DNA of 64,000 nucleotides from Conchocele bisecta (GCA_029237695.1 CM055265.1:44757331-44821330), one strand, 5' to 3'. Positions 1 through 10,330 are shown, counted from the stretch's first letter. Made by a program: numbers and translations. The notes: generated by a model from the sequence alone, not told the origin.

Positions 1-2505
1 CAATCGAGTAAGAAACAACATACACGACATTACTGTCTCAGATGTCTTAACTCCTTCAACTCAGAGGAATCCTTAGTTAAGCATAAAGAGTACCGCGACT
101 CAAAAGAAGCTGTAAAAGTTCAGATGCCTGTGGAAGGAACAAAATTAAAATTTAAACACTTTTTCAAGTCGATGAAAATACCCTTTGTAGTTTATGCTGA
201 CTTTGAGAGCTTCACCAAAAGGTTGGATACGACCCAACCCAACCCAACCCAGAAAACAGTTACACTAAGCGGTATCAAAAGCATACACCTAGCGGGTTCT
301 GCTACTACATCAAGTGCTTTGATGACGAGGTTTACAAAGGAAATCCTGTAATTTACACAAAGCAATCTGAAGATGAGGACATATGACAGATCATTGTTGA
401 CAGTTTGGAACAAAACATTGTTGATATCTACAAAAAATGTGGACGTGCTAAAATGATAATTACATCAAAACAGCAAAAGGCCTTCGAACAGGTAACAGTA
501 TGCTGGATATGTGAAAAAGATTTGGATAAGGATAGGGTAAGAGATCACTGTCATTTCACTGGTAAGTATCGAGGAGCTGCTCATAACAAATGCAACCTCG
601 TGTACCAGAAACCTAAGTTTACCCCCGTCATATTCAACAACCTGAACGGGTATGACTCCCACCCATTCATAAAAAACTTGGGTAAAAAGGAGGGTAAGAT
701 TAACTGCATCCCTAACAATGAGGTGAAGTACATTTCGTTTACCAAGGAGTATGTAATTGACAGTTTTACTAACAAATACGGAGAGGAATAGGAAGTGAAG
801 CATAAGCTGCGGTTTATTGACAGCTTCAAGTTCATGGATTCTAGTCTAGATAAACTGGTAGGTAACCTTCAGAAAGATCAATTCGTAAACTTGGAAAGTG
901 AGTATGAATGTGAGCAGTAGAGTTTGCTAACACGTAAGGGTGTCTATCCATATGACTATGTTGGTGGTCTTGAGAGGTTGGATGAAACGCAGTTACCTAC
1001 AAAGGAATAGTTATATTCTAAGTTGAGTGGTGATGACATTTCATATGAAGACTATGTACATGCACAAAAGGTCTGGAAATAGTTTAAATGTAAGACGACG
1101 AGAGACTACCACAATCTGTATCTCACGTCAGATGTATTGCTTCTGGCAGACGTATTTGAGACCTTCCGTGATGTCTGCTTGACAAACTATAACCTAGACA
1201 CAGCCTGGTATTATACAGCACCAGGTTTGACGTGGGATGCTGCGTTGAAGCTGACTGATATTGAATTGGAACTGTTGAGTAACTATGATATGCAATAAGT
1301 ACATGGGTAAAAGGTTTGATCCTAAAGAACCTAGTAAATATCTACAATATCTGGATGCTAACAACCTCTATGGATGGGCTATGAGTAAACCACGACCTAC
1401 AAATGGATTTCAGTGGATGGCTGAAGGTGAATTGAATGTCTGGAAAAACCATTCCTGTTTCTTAGAGGTTGACTTTACATAACGAATATCCTCTAGCCCC
1501 CGAAAGGGTCGTTGTGAATAAGGTTAAAAAGCTTATACATAATCTAAACGACAAGACAAAGTATGTCGTTCACTACAAGAACCTCAAGATGTATGAGAGT
1601 ATTGATCTAAATATCACCAAGATACATAGAGGCATCAAGCTCGAGGAGAGCTCTTGGCTTAAAAAGTACATTGATCTAAACACTTAATTAAAAGCCAATG
1701 CAAATAATGACTTTGAAAAAGACTTTTTCAAGCTCATGAACAACTCCGTCTTTGGAAAGACTATGGAAAACATCGGAAACGGGGTTGATATTCAGCTGGT
1801 GAATAACGAAGGAAATGCTATGAAGCTAGCAGCAAAGCCTAACTACAAACACTGTACCATATTCGATGAAAACCTAATAGCCATTCACACGAAGAAGACC
1901 AAAATAAGGTTTGACAAACGGTTTACCTGGGTATTTCTATCCTAGACTTGAGCAAAACCTTGATGTACAACTTCCACTACAACTACATCAAGAAGAACTA
2001 TGAGGATAAAGCTAAGCTATTGTTCACTGACACTGACAGTTTAGCATACGAGATTGAAACTGAGGAATTTTATAAGGACATCAACGGAGATGTAAAAAGC
2101 ACCTTCGACACAAGTCAAATACCAAAAGAATCATCCCTCAGGTATACAAACTGGTATGAACAAGAAGGTCATCGGTATGATGAAGGATGAATGTGGTGGA
2201 AAAAATATGCAAGAGTTTGTTGGACTAAGAGCTAAGCTGTACAGCTATAAGATGTATGAGGGTAATGAAGAAAAACGATGCAAAGGTGTAAAGCAGAGTG
2301 TCAAAAAGGATATTAGCTTCGATGACTACAAGACCTGTCTGTTGAGTAGAAAGGATCAGTTAAGGAAGATGAACGTAATCAGAGGCCATGGGCATGAAAT
2401 ATACACGGAGGAGGTAAACAAGGTAGCACTGTCTTCAAACGATGAAAGCGGGTCATTCAGGAGGATTGGGTGCACACGTTGGCATATGGACATTGGCGAT
2501 TGTAA
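1..2505 (+). pseudogene. Protein-primed type family B DNA polymerase, Polinton/Maverick-like, decayed
   Basis: Remnant of a DNA polymerase of the DNA_pol_B_2 kind used by Polinton/Maverick elements and related animal DNA viruses; it would copy the element's linear DNA. The 5' end lies outside the window. In order I see: a zinc-finger-like CLRC...H segment (34-90), Exo I motif YADFES (193-210), a CWIC plus DHCHFTGKYRG endonuclease VII-like zinc module (501-597), Exo II NLNGYDSH (639-662), Exo III with YLTSDVLLLAD (1119-1160), polymerase motif A DANNLYGWAM (1354-1383), motif B NNSVFGKTMEN (1739-1771), motif C DTDS (2029-2040), and the conserved C-terminal KDECGG and HTLAYGHWRL, ending at a TAA at 2503-2505. 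The frame breaks near 250-290 (inside a CCCAA repeat), 1285, 1475, 1930, 2145 and 2450. In-frame stops lie at 384, 789, 918, 1008, 1080 and 1685. All catalytic motifs are still readable, so decay is fairly recent. Certain as a PolB; the Polinton assignment is family knowledge. Confidence 0.9.
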
Positions 2506-2661
2506 AGAAATGCGCATTTTCATTGTTCTGTGTATACGACATTAGAAACTTTAAATTGGTTTAAAGAAATTGATGTAAGAAACAAATGACTGTTGATTTT
2601 GTAGTAGCCATAGTGAAAATAATCAAACATTCTCTGAAGTAACAGTTAGTTACAGGATGGA

Positions 2662-3147
2662 ATGGGTGAACTAAACATGCATATAAACAGAATTTCAAAC
2701 GTCGTTGATCCTATTAGTGAGCAAGATGTAGCGACTAAAAAATATGTAGACGACGTGACATCCAATCAGAAGTCAGATATTACTATTTACGCCGAGGAGC
2801 GTGGTGCACTGCACCCCGGAGAATATGAGTGGTAATTTGGTAGCAGCGCGACTAACCAGTATATGGGCTACACCATGGCGGCTTCGGGCGTAATCCTCCG
2901 AATGGCACTCTCTTCGGTGAACGCAAAGGGTACTGCTACGAGCGAAGTCAGGGTTAACCAAGTTTTAAATGGGGTCGAACAAAAGTCTGGTATAACAAAG
3001 CATGTGGGACATAGATCCGCTTTCACAATATTTGAAACCGCCCCTATTAAAGTTCGAGCCGGGACTGTGATAAACTTCGTCACCAAGACCGGAAACTCAT
3101 CGAGCTATTCCAGCGTCGTGACGTTATTGATTCAACTATATTTGTAA
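2662..3147 (+). pseudogene. Tail-fibre/adhesin-like protein with ATKKYVD motif, one in-frame stop
   Basis: A 162-codon frame (ATG 2662, TAA 3145-3147) is interrupted by a single TAA at 2833-2835. The N-terminal part reads RISNVVDPISEQDVATKKYV, the motif that recurs in phage tail fibres and collar or appendage proteins, where it precedes a trimerising shaft or head. After the stop the frame continues as a beta-rich, Ser/Thr/Val-rich domain ending in hydrophobic strands (residues about 60-161), compatible with a receptor-binding or capsid-associated beta-sandwich. It lies 156 bp after the polymerase on the same strand and shows similar mild decay, so I infer it belonged to the same virus-like element. 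It could instead be a separate viral integration. The function is not proven. Confidence 0.55.
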
Positions 3148-3183
3148 TGCGAAGCAGGAGCATCGTAATGCGTCATCGTAGTG

Positions 3184-3440
3184 TTGAGCGAAAAATTTAA
3201 ACATTTTAACATTTAAACATTTTAACATTTTAACATTTTAAACCTTATTTGCGGCTTAAAATTGAAGTAGTAGTAGTAGTATTCCTGTGAGCTTTGTGAG
3301 CTTCCTGTGAGCTTCATGTGAACTGTGAGCTTCATGTGAGCTTCCTGTGAGCTTCCTCAAAATGAGCCAGAAATTTTAAAAAATGAGCCAGAGTTTTTAA
3401 AAAATGAGCCAGAACCGGCCTTTTACTACTACTACCATCA
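3184..3440. repeat. Cluster of minisatellites between inverted trinucleotide runs
   Basis: Three short tandem repeats follow each other: an ACATTTTA-type repeat (3195-3243), a GAGCTTCCTGT-type 11-12 bp repeat (3285-3355), and about three copies of a 20-22 bp unit containing AAAATGAGCCAGA (3357-3415). They are bracketed by a TAG run (3266-3282) and a complementary TAC/ACT run (3423-3436), so the block can fold back. No coding signal. Confidence 0.75.
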
Positions 3441-3580
3441 ATGAAACGCCAAGCATGCTTCCAACAAGCGGCTGTAATATAGATCTTTATCAGGCTACAT
3501 GATTCTGCTATTTGATCAGGAGCTACACTGGTCACAAATCTCACAAGCCCCATTTCTCCAGCCACAGCCACATATATATG
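3434..3580 (-). mobile_element. Fold-back element family M1 (CTGGAGAAATGGGGCTTAT), half copy
   Basis: Matches, in reverse orientation, one arm of the family seen complete at 13866-14107. Landmarks are the GATCAGGAGC and ACTGGTCACAAAT blocks and the terminal CCCCATTTCTCCAGC. The other arm is missing here. Confidence 0.7.
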
Positions 3581-3649
3581 TTATAAAGATACCATAACCT
3601 CTTTAGACGTAAGGTATCACCACTTTCGCGGGACATGCTTCGATTTAAT

Positions 3650-4520
3650 GACCCATGTGGCCCCTGATCATCTAATGATTGATGTGTAATTGCTTCGTAA
3701 ATGTGATGGGATATATGCATAACATACATGTGAACATTCTATTCTTATTATATCATACACGGTGCATAGAGTTGCCATGTCGGCCATCTTAGTATGCACC
3801 AGCCATCACCCAGTTTCACCCCTTATTGCGTTTGACACGTACCACTAATAATATGACAAACACATGAATACAATTTGGTGCAACATGATGAGGAGACACC
3901 AGGCTACAGCGTGCTATGCTTTGTTTTCATCAAATTTATATACAAAGTCTGATATCTGAAGGGTTTATTGACCCTTTGTCAACATGTTTGAGAATTCAGT
4001 AAAGACTGTGTAACAGTAAGAACAATACACAATGCTGTAGTTACAAACCTATATTACCATACATACTGTATCGAATCCAGTGTTTAAGCGGTTATCTGAG
4101 TGTATCACTATTGTCTATTTGCCTGCAATGCGAGTAAATACAGCTTTTACCTGTGTCATGTGTACTTCTAATGATAGATAGTGCATCAGTTTGACATTTT
4201 ACACATTGAAAAAGTGTCCATTGTATATTGTGTGAGTGATGGTAGAAAAGCTCAGATATCTAGCTTTTTGTGTCGTCTGCTGAAATAATATGTATATGAC
4301 GTTGTCGTCCTATATACCTATATATGTATTGCACCAAATGTTATTAGATGTGTAGCCATATTATTTGCTGTAGGTGTCAAACCCTCCAAGTGGTGAAACT
4401 GTCCGATAGCATGCACAAACTAAAATGGTGGAGATGGCAACTCAATCCTCTATACAATATACTCTAAAAGGACAGGGTCAGATAAACTTAATATAGATAT
4501 TCAGTCACTTGTATGATTCT
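3650..4520. mobile_element. Long fold-back repeat, copy 1
   Basis: The segment around 3770-3860 (GTTGCCATGTCGGCCATC, then GTTTCACCCCTTAT, GTTTGACACGT) is the diverged reverse complement of 4360-4445, giving arms of a few hundred bases around an AT-rich centre. A second copy lies at 9575-10130. No coding region is visible. I read it as a non-autonomous DNA element; the superfamily is unknown. Confidence 0.6.
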
Positions 4521-4936
4521 AATACATTTGAAACAAAAGGTCATATTCTATATAGTTAGTCCTCAACATATGTTTGCATGGTAGTGTATTTGATCAATTA
4601 TGCGACGAATTTACAATCTGTATTTTTCTCCATGACGATAGCACAACACTGACGCTCGAAGATTTTTCTGCCGCGGCGGCATCTAAGAACCAACTACTGT
4701 GTACTTTTTATATAACCTTATATGAGGCACATCATGTGATTTTGTACCTAAGAACATGTGCGCTATCTCATGAATTATTTTTTACAAAATTATGATATTT
4801 TCTATAAATGACGTCGAAAGTTGACGACATTTTCATACCAAATGCCAAATATGACAGTTTCTGTAAATGTATTTCATGAACAATCGCACCTATTCTTAGG
4901 TACAAAGTCACATGGCGTGTCTCGTACATTTAACAG
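4521..4936. other. Intergenic or intronic repeat-derived sequence before a candidate exon
   Basis: Pieces recur elsewhere: CTCCATGACGATA with ATCTAAGAACCAA (4630-4695) matches 7033-7098, and TTCATGA...CTTAGGTACAAAGTCACATG (4875-4913) matches 52477-52522 and 53736-53772. It ends in a plausible splice acceptor, TACATTTAACAG (4925-4936). No gene seen. Confidence 0.5.
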
Positions 4937-5244
4937 GTGTACTGGGCATAGTGGCCGTTGCCCGGATGGTCAGTATAAACAACGATGTCCGCAACGCACT
5001 GGGCAGCGACAGTGGGCTCTCCGTTAACGTTCCCTGGGCGGTTATCATGTGCGGACTTGGCGCTGGATTTGCCCTGGCCACATCGGGCGCCCTCCTGCTG
5101 ACGACGTGGGCTGATCGGGGCGGTAAATGGACGAGGTTCGGAGGAAGCGATGTGGACCTCACGAAGGACAGATCGATGGATCCGATTACAGAAAACTCTA
5201 ACATCTACGACAACGCTATTAACGTTTCGAGCAGCAACTGTTAG
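4937..5244 (+). CDS. Candidate last exon of a tetraspan membrane protein (claudin/PMP22-like)
   Basis: A GC-rich frame, unlike its AT-rich surroundings, follows an acceptor TTTAACAG and runs to TAG at 5242-5244. In the phase that completes a split Gly codon it encodes about 102 residues: a hydrophobic stretch (GVLGIVAVARMV), a 25-residue hydrophilic loop, then a strong membrane segment (VPWAVIMCGLGAGFALATSG plus ALLLTTW), and a polar, acidic cytoplasmic tail. Membrane segment, short loop, last membrane segment and tail is how claudin/PMP22/stargazin-type tetraspans end. This is inferred from topology only; I see no diagnostic motif. The preceding exons are not recognisable upstream in the window, so the gene is incomplete here or the exon is orphaned. 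An ATG at 4912 could start the same frame, but 4901-4936 resembles a repeat. Confidence 0.5.
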
Positions 5245-5288
5245 GCAATACAAAATAAGTGCATTGGTTCTCAGACTGCGGAATGTGT

Positions 5289-5327
5289 GCGGGGCGGGGG
5301 GGGGGGGGGGCAGAGAGAGAGGGGGGG
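5289..5327 (+). repeat. G-rich tract
   Basis: Near-continuous G-run of about 17 followed by GA repeats and a second G-run, 45 bp after the candidate exon's stop codon. It could form a G-quadruplex on the + strand; also a typical assembly or sequencing weak point. Confidence 0.8.
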
Positions 5328-5342
5328 ATTGTTTAGATGTAT

Positions 5343-5703
5343 TTTATATTTTTTTGCTTGATATGTTCGTCTCTGATTTATTTTCAAGTTGCCATGGGCC
5401 CGTTTCACTAAACTTCGTACGACTAAAATGGTCGTAAGTGCAAATTTATGATCGTCTGGAAATTTCAATTGATGGATTTACATTTATTGAGCATGCTGCA
5501 TATGCTCAATAAATGTAAATCCAATACTTGTTTACAAGAAACATTGTTAATGTGAAGTTTACAGACATATCATAATGTTGCACTAGTGAATATTTTAGTC
5601 GTAAGAAGTTTAGTGAAACGGCCCCCAGATGCATATATGCTATGCATCTGTCAACCTGAAACTGAAAATAATCAGAGACGAACGTCTCAAACAAAAAAGT
5701 ATG
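5343..5703. mobile_element. Fold-back element with core family M2 (GGCCGTTTCACTAAACTTC)
   Basis: The core, 5396-5625, has inverted ends GGGCCCGTTTCACTAAACTT and AAGTTTAGTGAAACGGCCCC and is centred on a palindrome at TGAGCATGCTGCATATGCTCA. Outside the core, 5345-5395 is itself the diverged reverse complement of 5645-5700 (TTCGTCTCTGATT versus AATCAGAGACGAA), so the fold-back is two-layered. Other M2 copies: 7481-7612, 12031-12262 and 14908-15143. No coding content. Confidence 0.8.
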
Positions 5704-6473
5704 CAAATTAAAACTATCTAACTTATGTGAATTCTGTCATATGAATGTGGATTCTAATAAGCATACGTTTTGGGAATGCAACGTCACAACCTTTTTGGTC
5801 GGATATCAACCTGCTATTGCAAACAAGTAGGTTAGTAATTTAACATATGAAAACATATCATTTTATAACATGAGGGTTGACTGCAAAAATAAAACAATGC
5901 TTATCAGCTTTTTAATTCTTCTAGCAAAATATTTTATTTTTAAGTGCAAATATGATGAAACGCAACCATCGATAGGCCGTTTTAAAATATATCTGAAGCA
6001 AACAATAATAATAGAAGAGACTATTGTCACTATCAAAAATAAACTAGATATTTTCCATTCAAAATTGAGTGACTTTATGGAAATTAATACGTAAACATTC
6101 ACCTGCTATGTGTATCGATATACCTATATCAGCACAAAACATGTAATAAACGTCCATTCCTATATTTTATATATTTTGATAACCTTTTTTTTCACGTATT
6201 TTTTATTTTATTTGTTCATAAAAATACATGATCTATAACAGTCTCATTGCCCAAACGCCCTATAAAAACCCTATTATTTATTTAAAAAACTCAATGTTAC
6301 ATGTAGACAAGCATCAATACGTTATTATTCAGACTGTTCATTGAAATGTAGCCATGCGTATGAACTGACATATATATGTACTTTGTTCATTGAACTGTTT
6401 GTATATCTTGTGTTTGTACATGTACATGTAGCAAAGAGAATAAAAAACATTTAATAAAAAATAAAATAAAAAT
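5704..6473 (+). mobile_element. LINE 3' end (L1/Tx1-like), 5'-truncated, with target-site duplication
   Basis: This is the same sequence, in the opposite orientation, as the LINE 3' part at 20.29-21.09 kb. It covers the end of the zinc knuckle (TGTGAATTCTGTCATATGAA), the last coding bases and the 3' UTR, ending in an A-rich tail (TTTAATAAAAAATAAAATAA). It is bounded by the 9-bp duplication AAAAGTATG at 5695-5703 and 6474-6482, the expected mark of retrotransposition. No intact frame remains. Confidence 0.85.
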
Positions 6474-6482
6474 AAAAGTATG

Positions 6483-6670
6483 TTCCATAAAGTTACTATC
6501 ACCTCTTTAGACTCTTTGATTTTCACAAGATTTTCGTCAGACATGATTTGATTTAACATATGTTTCAAGGTGTATGATCACGTGGTACTAACAAGTACTG
6601 AAACTGCCAGAATCCATCCGATTGAAAGTACGTATTCTTTTATATTGTCCTTAGTACGTAACGGATTATG
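6483..6670. other. Short non-coding spacer
   Basis: AT-rich sequence between the LINE copy and the next fold-back. I see no gene or repeat structure in it. Confidence 0.5.
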
Positions 6671-6880
6671 ATGACATATGGCGCATCAAACGCGTCTTGT
6701 TAAGCTGCATTTGAAGGTCTCCGTATTTTCGTCCAAACTTCTGTCGTTTGTGCGAAGAATCGATGTCCGTGTCTCCGACACGGAAATCGATTCTTTGCAA
6801 AAACGACATAAGTCTGTGCCAAACTCCCTGGACCACCAAATGCATCTTATGAAGACGCGTTTGCTGCGCCATATTTCATC
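6671..6880. mobile_element. Imperfect 210-bp palindrome open on both strands
   Basis: ATGACATATGGCGCATCAAA at the left pairs with TTTGCTGCGCCATATTTCAT at the right; the centre is GTGTCTCCGACAC. Because the arms pair, both strands carry similar open frames of about 70 codons with related predicted peptides (both contain QTRL, RRID/QRID and TRL motifs). I interpret this as a fold-back element rather than a gene; codon-level conservation between arms has not been tested. Confidence 0.65.
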
Positions 6881-6899
6881 AAAATCCGTTGCATATTAA

Positions 6900-7480
6900 G
6901 GAAAATATCAAATAATACTTACTTTGGAGTGGGCGACGTTGTTGTTGTTGTAACCAAGTAATCATACACCTTGCGTTTGCATGTTAGTATTTGTATTGAT
7001 CATGTGGCGATTTTAAAGTACAGTTGTATTTCTCCATGACGATAAAATGCTCGACGCGCAGGGATTATACAGACGCGGCGATATCTGAGAACCAAAATAC
7101 TTTTGTATGGCCTTAGTTTAACCAAACTTTGCTGGTTGTTCACCCTTTCACCCCTAAGTAAATGGCATGGACTATTTCCTGTTACGTTTGAAATTGTTGC
7201 ATTATGCAGAAAATTGTGGTAATTTTGTAAATAATGTACATGTATTAACAAATATCCACAAATGGTGCAGATATTGATGAGACTGCTTGTTAGGAGCCGG
7301 CTGTTCATGATTATGAACATATATCATGAAGCCTGCCACGTTTTACGGCTATATAAACAATGCAGAACAATATTTGTTTCCATATTAAATATTAAATTGT
7401 CGCAACATTTAAGAATGGGCCTTCTTTTTATTTCGTGAAATTTTGTCCAATATTGATTTTATTACGACAAAAATGAGAAT
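6900..7480. other. Non-coding, dispersed-repeat fragments
   Basis: Contains a TTG microsatellite (6940-6952) and a piece at 7033-7098 shared with 4630-4695. The rest is AT-rich with no gene signal. Confidence 0.5.
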
Positions 7481-7612
7481 GCAGCCTATGCTCAGTAAAT
7501 GTAAATCCAATAATTGTTTACAAGAAACCATTGTTAATGCGAAATTTACAGACTATCATAAGTTTGCACTTACGAACATTTTAGGCGTACGAAGTTTAGT
7601 GAAACGGGCCCC
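7481..7612 (+). mobile_element. M2 fold-back element, right half only
   Basis: Begins at the central palindrome (GCAGCCTATGCTCAG) and runs to the terminal AAGTTTAGTGAAACGGGCCC. The left arm is absent, so this is a deletion derivative. Confidence 0.75.
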
Positions 7613-8008
7613 TGGTGCCAGCTGCATGAGAAGTCGAAAAACGAAAAATGTTGACTCTTAAACATGGCTACTTAGCTTGGAAATGATCTAACTAAGAAAA
7701 CAGAATTTTAAAATCGGTCCACTATTTCAGAAATTAGAAAAAAATCCCCAAATTCCCATGTTAAATTCTCACTGTGTGAAGGATGTCTATGGGGATTTAA
7801 CATGAGGAAATAATTTTTTCGTAATAAGATCAATATTTTATCAAATTTTACGAAATAAAAAAAAGGCTCATTCTCAAATTTTTATAAAATGTAATATTAT
7901 CGAAAAAAATATTGTGTTTGCATAACATTTGGACAGGTTTCGTGAAACAGACAGTAATGTTAAAATGGTTTGTCTTGTTAATTTCCGTGCGTGGCAGTCG
8001 CAAACACA
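7613..8008. other. AT-rich non-coding stretch
   Basis: No gene or clear repeat recognised. It includes short inverted pieces around CCCCAAATTCCCATGTTAAAT and ATTTAACATGAGG (7745-7807). Confidence 0.4.
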
Positions 8009-8228
8009 TATGTAGATGTGACTGGAGATATGAGGCTTATGGGATTTGTGACCAGTGTAGCTTCTGTAGCCTGATAATGATCTATATTGCCTTTTTGGAC
8101 GTATGACGGGCGTTTCATGGATGGAATGGCGAAGAGCGAAGATCATGATCAGACTGTGTGAATGCACAACCTGATCTGGACCTACACTGGTCGCAAAATC
8201 CATAAGCCAAATTTCTCCAGTCACATAT
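8009..8228. mobile_element. M1 fold-back element, nearly complete
   Basis: Left end GATGTGACTGGAGATATGAG and right end CAAATTTCTCCAGTCACAT are inverted repeats. The middle carries the family's GATCAGACTGTGTGAATGCA block. Same layout as 13866-14107. Confidence 0.8.
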
Positions 8229-8711
8229 TTGGTTACTGTTAATTATGAAGGAGTCAGTGGAAGAAGGGGGGAGTTAGCCAGCCCCCCTTCATCGACTGAC
8301 CCTTCGAATATGTAACGCTATCATACGAGTATGGGACGGCGATTGAAGATGTGTGTGTGTGGCGACAACCATATTTTAATTATGTAATGTAGTATGACGT
8401 ACATGTACATGTATATTCCAGATTACAAACTCGCAATCGTAGTCAGTGAGTCAGTGCATACGATGTTCTCCATTCAGGCAATATGTATGAATCTGAAATT
8501 GACCGAGGCGTACATGAATGTATCATCTACCGAAGTGGTTTTTCTGAAAATGTTTGTTTAAATGTTTATGAACAAATAAAAAAATGTTAACATGCTAAAA
8601 TTCAGAAAGAAAATACTGACTAAAGTCCCCGACTTTCTGGATTGAGCTTCCCAGATAATCGTCCGAATAATCTCCGGACATAACACGGTACATGAGGCTT
8701 CTTTATTATAG
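8229..8711. other. Non-coding spacer with a short CCCCCCTTC inverted pair
   Basis: GAAGGGGGGAG and GCCCCCCTTC (8264-8289) can pair across a short loop. Otherwise no gene or repeat assignment. Confidence 0.4.
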
Positions 8712-9258
8712 GAATGAATGGCCTTTTTGTGGAATTTATCGGGGTATAAACTTGGAAAAGTCACTTTCGCAATTGGCAATCAAAACAAACAATTGGCGAT
8801 AAAAAATTACAATTTTCGAAAAAAAAACAAAAAAACATTTTTTTTTCTCGAAAATTTTAATTTTTCATCGCCAATTGTTTATTTTTATCCTATTGGTTAT
8901 TATAGGAATGAATGGCCTTTTTGTGGAATTTATCGGGGCATAAACTTGGAAAAGTCGCGGGAATACTGGACGAAGGCCGGAAGGCCTCGTCCAGTATTCC
9001 CGCGACTTTTCCAAGTTTATATCCCCGATAAATTCCACAAAAAGGCCATTCATTCCTTATAATTCCAGCATTTGAAATAAATTCATCAAGAAAATGTGTT
9101 TATTTTCCGTTTTCTTAAGAATTATTTTAACTGCGCCTGACGGTTACGGAAAGTAGTTCGGCGTGGGAGTTTACTGGGATATAAATTTTGGACAGAGACT
9201 TGCTACGGACCAATCAGATGTTAGGGAATTGTGTAAATATTTTTGTGCTGGAATTATT
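8712..9258. mobile_element. Composite of two fold-back families (M3 and M4)
   Basis: M3: AGGAATGAATGGCC...GGCCATTCATTCCT encloses a near-perfect hairpin (8905-9059) whose arms meet at GGCCGGAAGGCC. A broken first copy (8713-8762) is joined to the M4 hairpin (8763-8895), in which AATTGGCGATAAAAAATTAC pairs with its complement across A- and T-runs. From 9060 to 9258 follows a flank (AATTCCAGCATTTG...GTGCTGGAATTATTG) that accompanies M3 again, reversed, at 52062-52414 and 59578-59927. Non-coding. Confidence 0.75.
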
Positions 9259-9264
9259 GTTTAA

Positions 9265-9372
9265 TAAAAATAATTTAATACAATGAAATAATATACATGT
9301 AATAGTTAAATACAATGAAATAATATACATGTAATAGTTAAATACAATGAAATAATATACATGTAATAGTTA
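9265..9372 (+). repeat. 32-bp tandem repeat, three copies
   Basis: The unit contains CAATGAAATAATATACATGT; its copies start near 9281, 9313 and 9345 with almost no divergence. Confidence 0.9.
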
Positions 9373-9574
9373 GCATGTTACCTATGTTTTGTAAATATAT
9401 CAGTAAAAATAGTTTTAAATTCATAAAATACATTTTGTCCCATTGCATGTTAAGTTTTTGTAAAACGGTTATGAATTATGAAAGATTGTTAAATATAATT
9501 TCGCTATATATTTGTGATTTAAGTTTTGTCGTCTAGCCTGTTAGCAATTATTGTCTTGCCAAACAGTAAGGACA

Positions 9575-10130
9575 CGTGTGACCCCTGATCATCGTCTGAT
9601 TCATAATTGGTTCCTAAATGTGATATGATATGTATACAACATATGTGTGAAAATTAGCGTGTTACTGTATACTATACGGTGTATCCGTTAGTCAGTTTTA
9701 CCCCTTGTGGCGTTTGAATCATACCACACATAATATGACATATACATAAATACAAGTGCTGTTGATTTATACCTGTTTTAAATCCAGCGATATGTGAGCA
9801 ATTTTATCTGAGTGTAGTGTCACTTGTCATTGCTTTACCTATGCGTAACGTGTATACGACTAACAATAAAACGTGCATCAGAAATTTATTTTGAGATTGA
9901 CGGGAGAAATCCTCAGATATCTCGTCGTGTGCATGTTTTGCTGGCATAATATTTATAGCGCGCTGTTGTTGTCATCTATGATGTATTGCAGAAAATTGTA
10001 TTAGTTTTACTGTCATATTATTTGCTGTATGTGTCAAACGCTCGAATTGATGAAACTGTACGATGACTTGTACTTACAAAGATGGCGGAGATGGAAACTC
10101 GGTGTACATGTACCATCTAAATACAGTAGC
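9575..10130. mobile_element. Long fold-back repeat, copy 2
   Basis: Shares ordered blocks with 3650-4520 (CCCCTGATCATC, GTTTTACCCCTTGTGGCGTT, TATTATTTGCTGTATGTGTC, AAAGATGGCGGAGATGG) and shows the same inverted arrangement around an AT-rich centre. No gene. Confidence 0.6.
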
Positions 10131-10330
10131 AAAAGACTATTCACATATATTTAAGTTTTATGTTCACATTATCACTCTTATGAAGCAATTATCATTGGAG
10201 CCAAGTGTATCTCTCTATGACCTAAGTACCCAAACTGTTATAGCAAGGTCGGTGTTTACAACCTGTATTGGTCAGCTGTCATGTGACATGGAACAGATCG
10301 GATCTGGAGGGTGGTTTCAGGGGTTGCAAC

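Noticed and set aside
3184..3440. CRISPR-like direct repeats
   Set aside because: Units are contiguous with no unique spacers and the context is eukaryotic.
4930..5253. Minus-strand frames overlapping the tetraspan-like exon
   Set aside because: Shadow of the GC-rich + strand exon; no hydrophobic or motif content of their own.
9265..9372. CRISPR array or origin iterons
   Set aside because: A 32-bp head-to-tail tandem repeat without spacers or associated genes.
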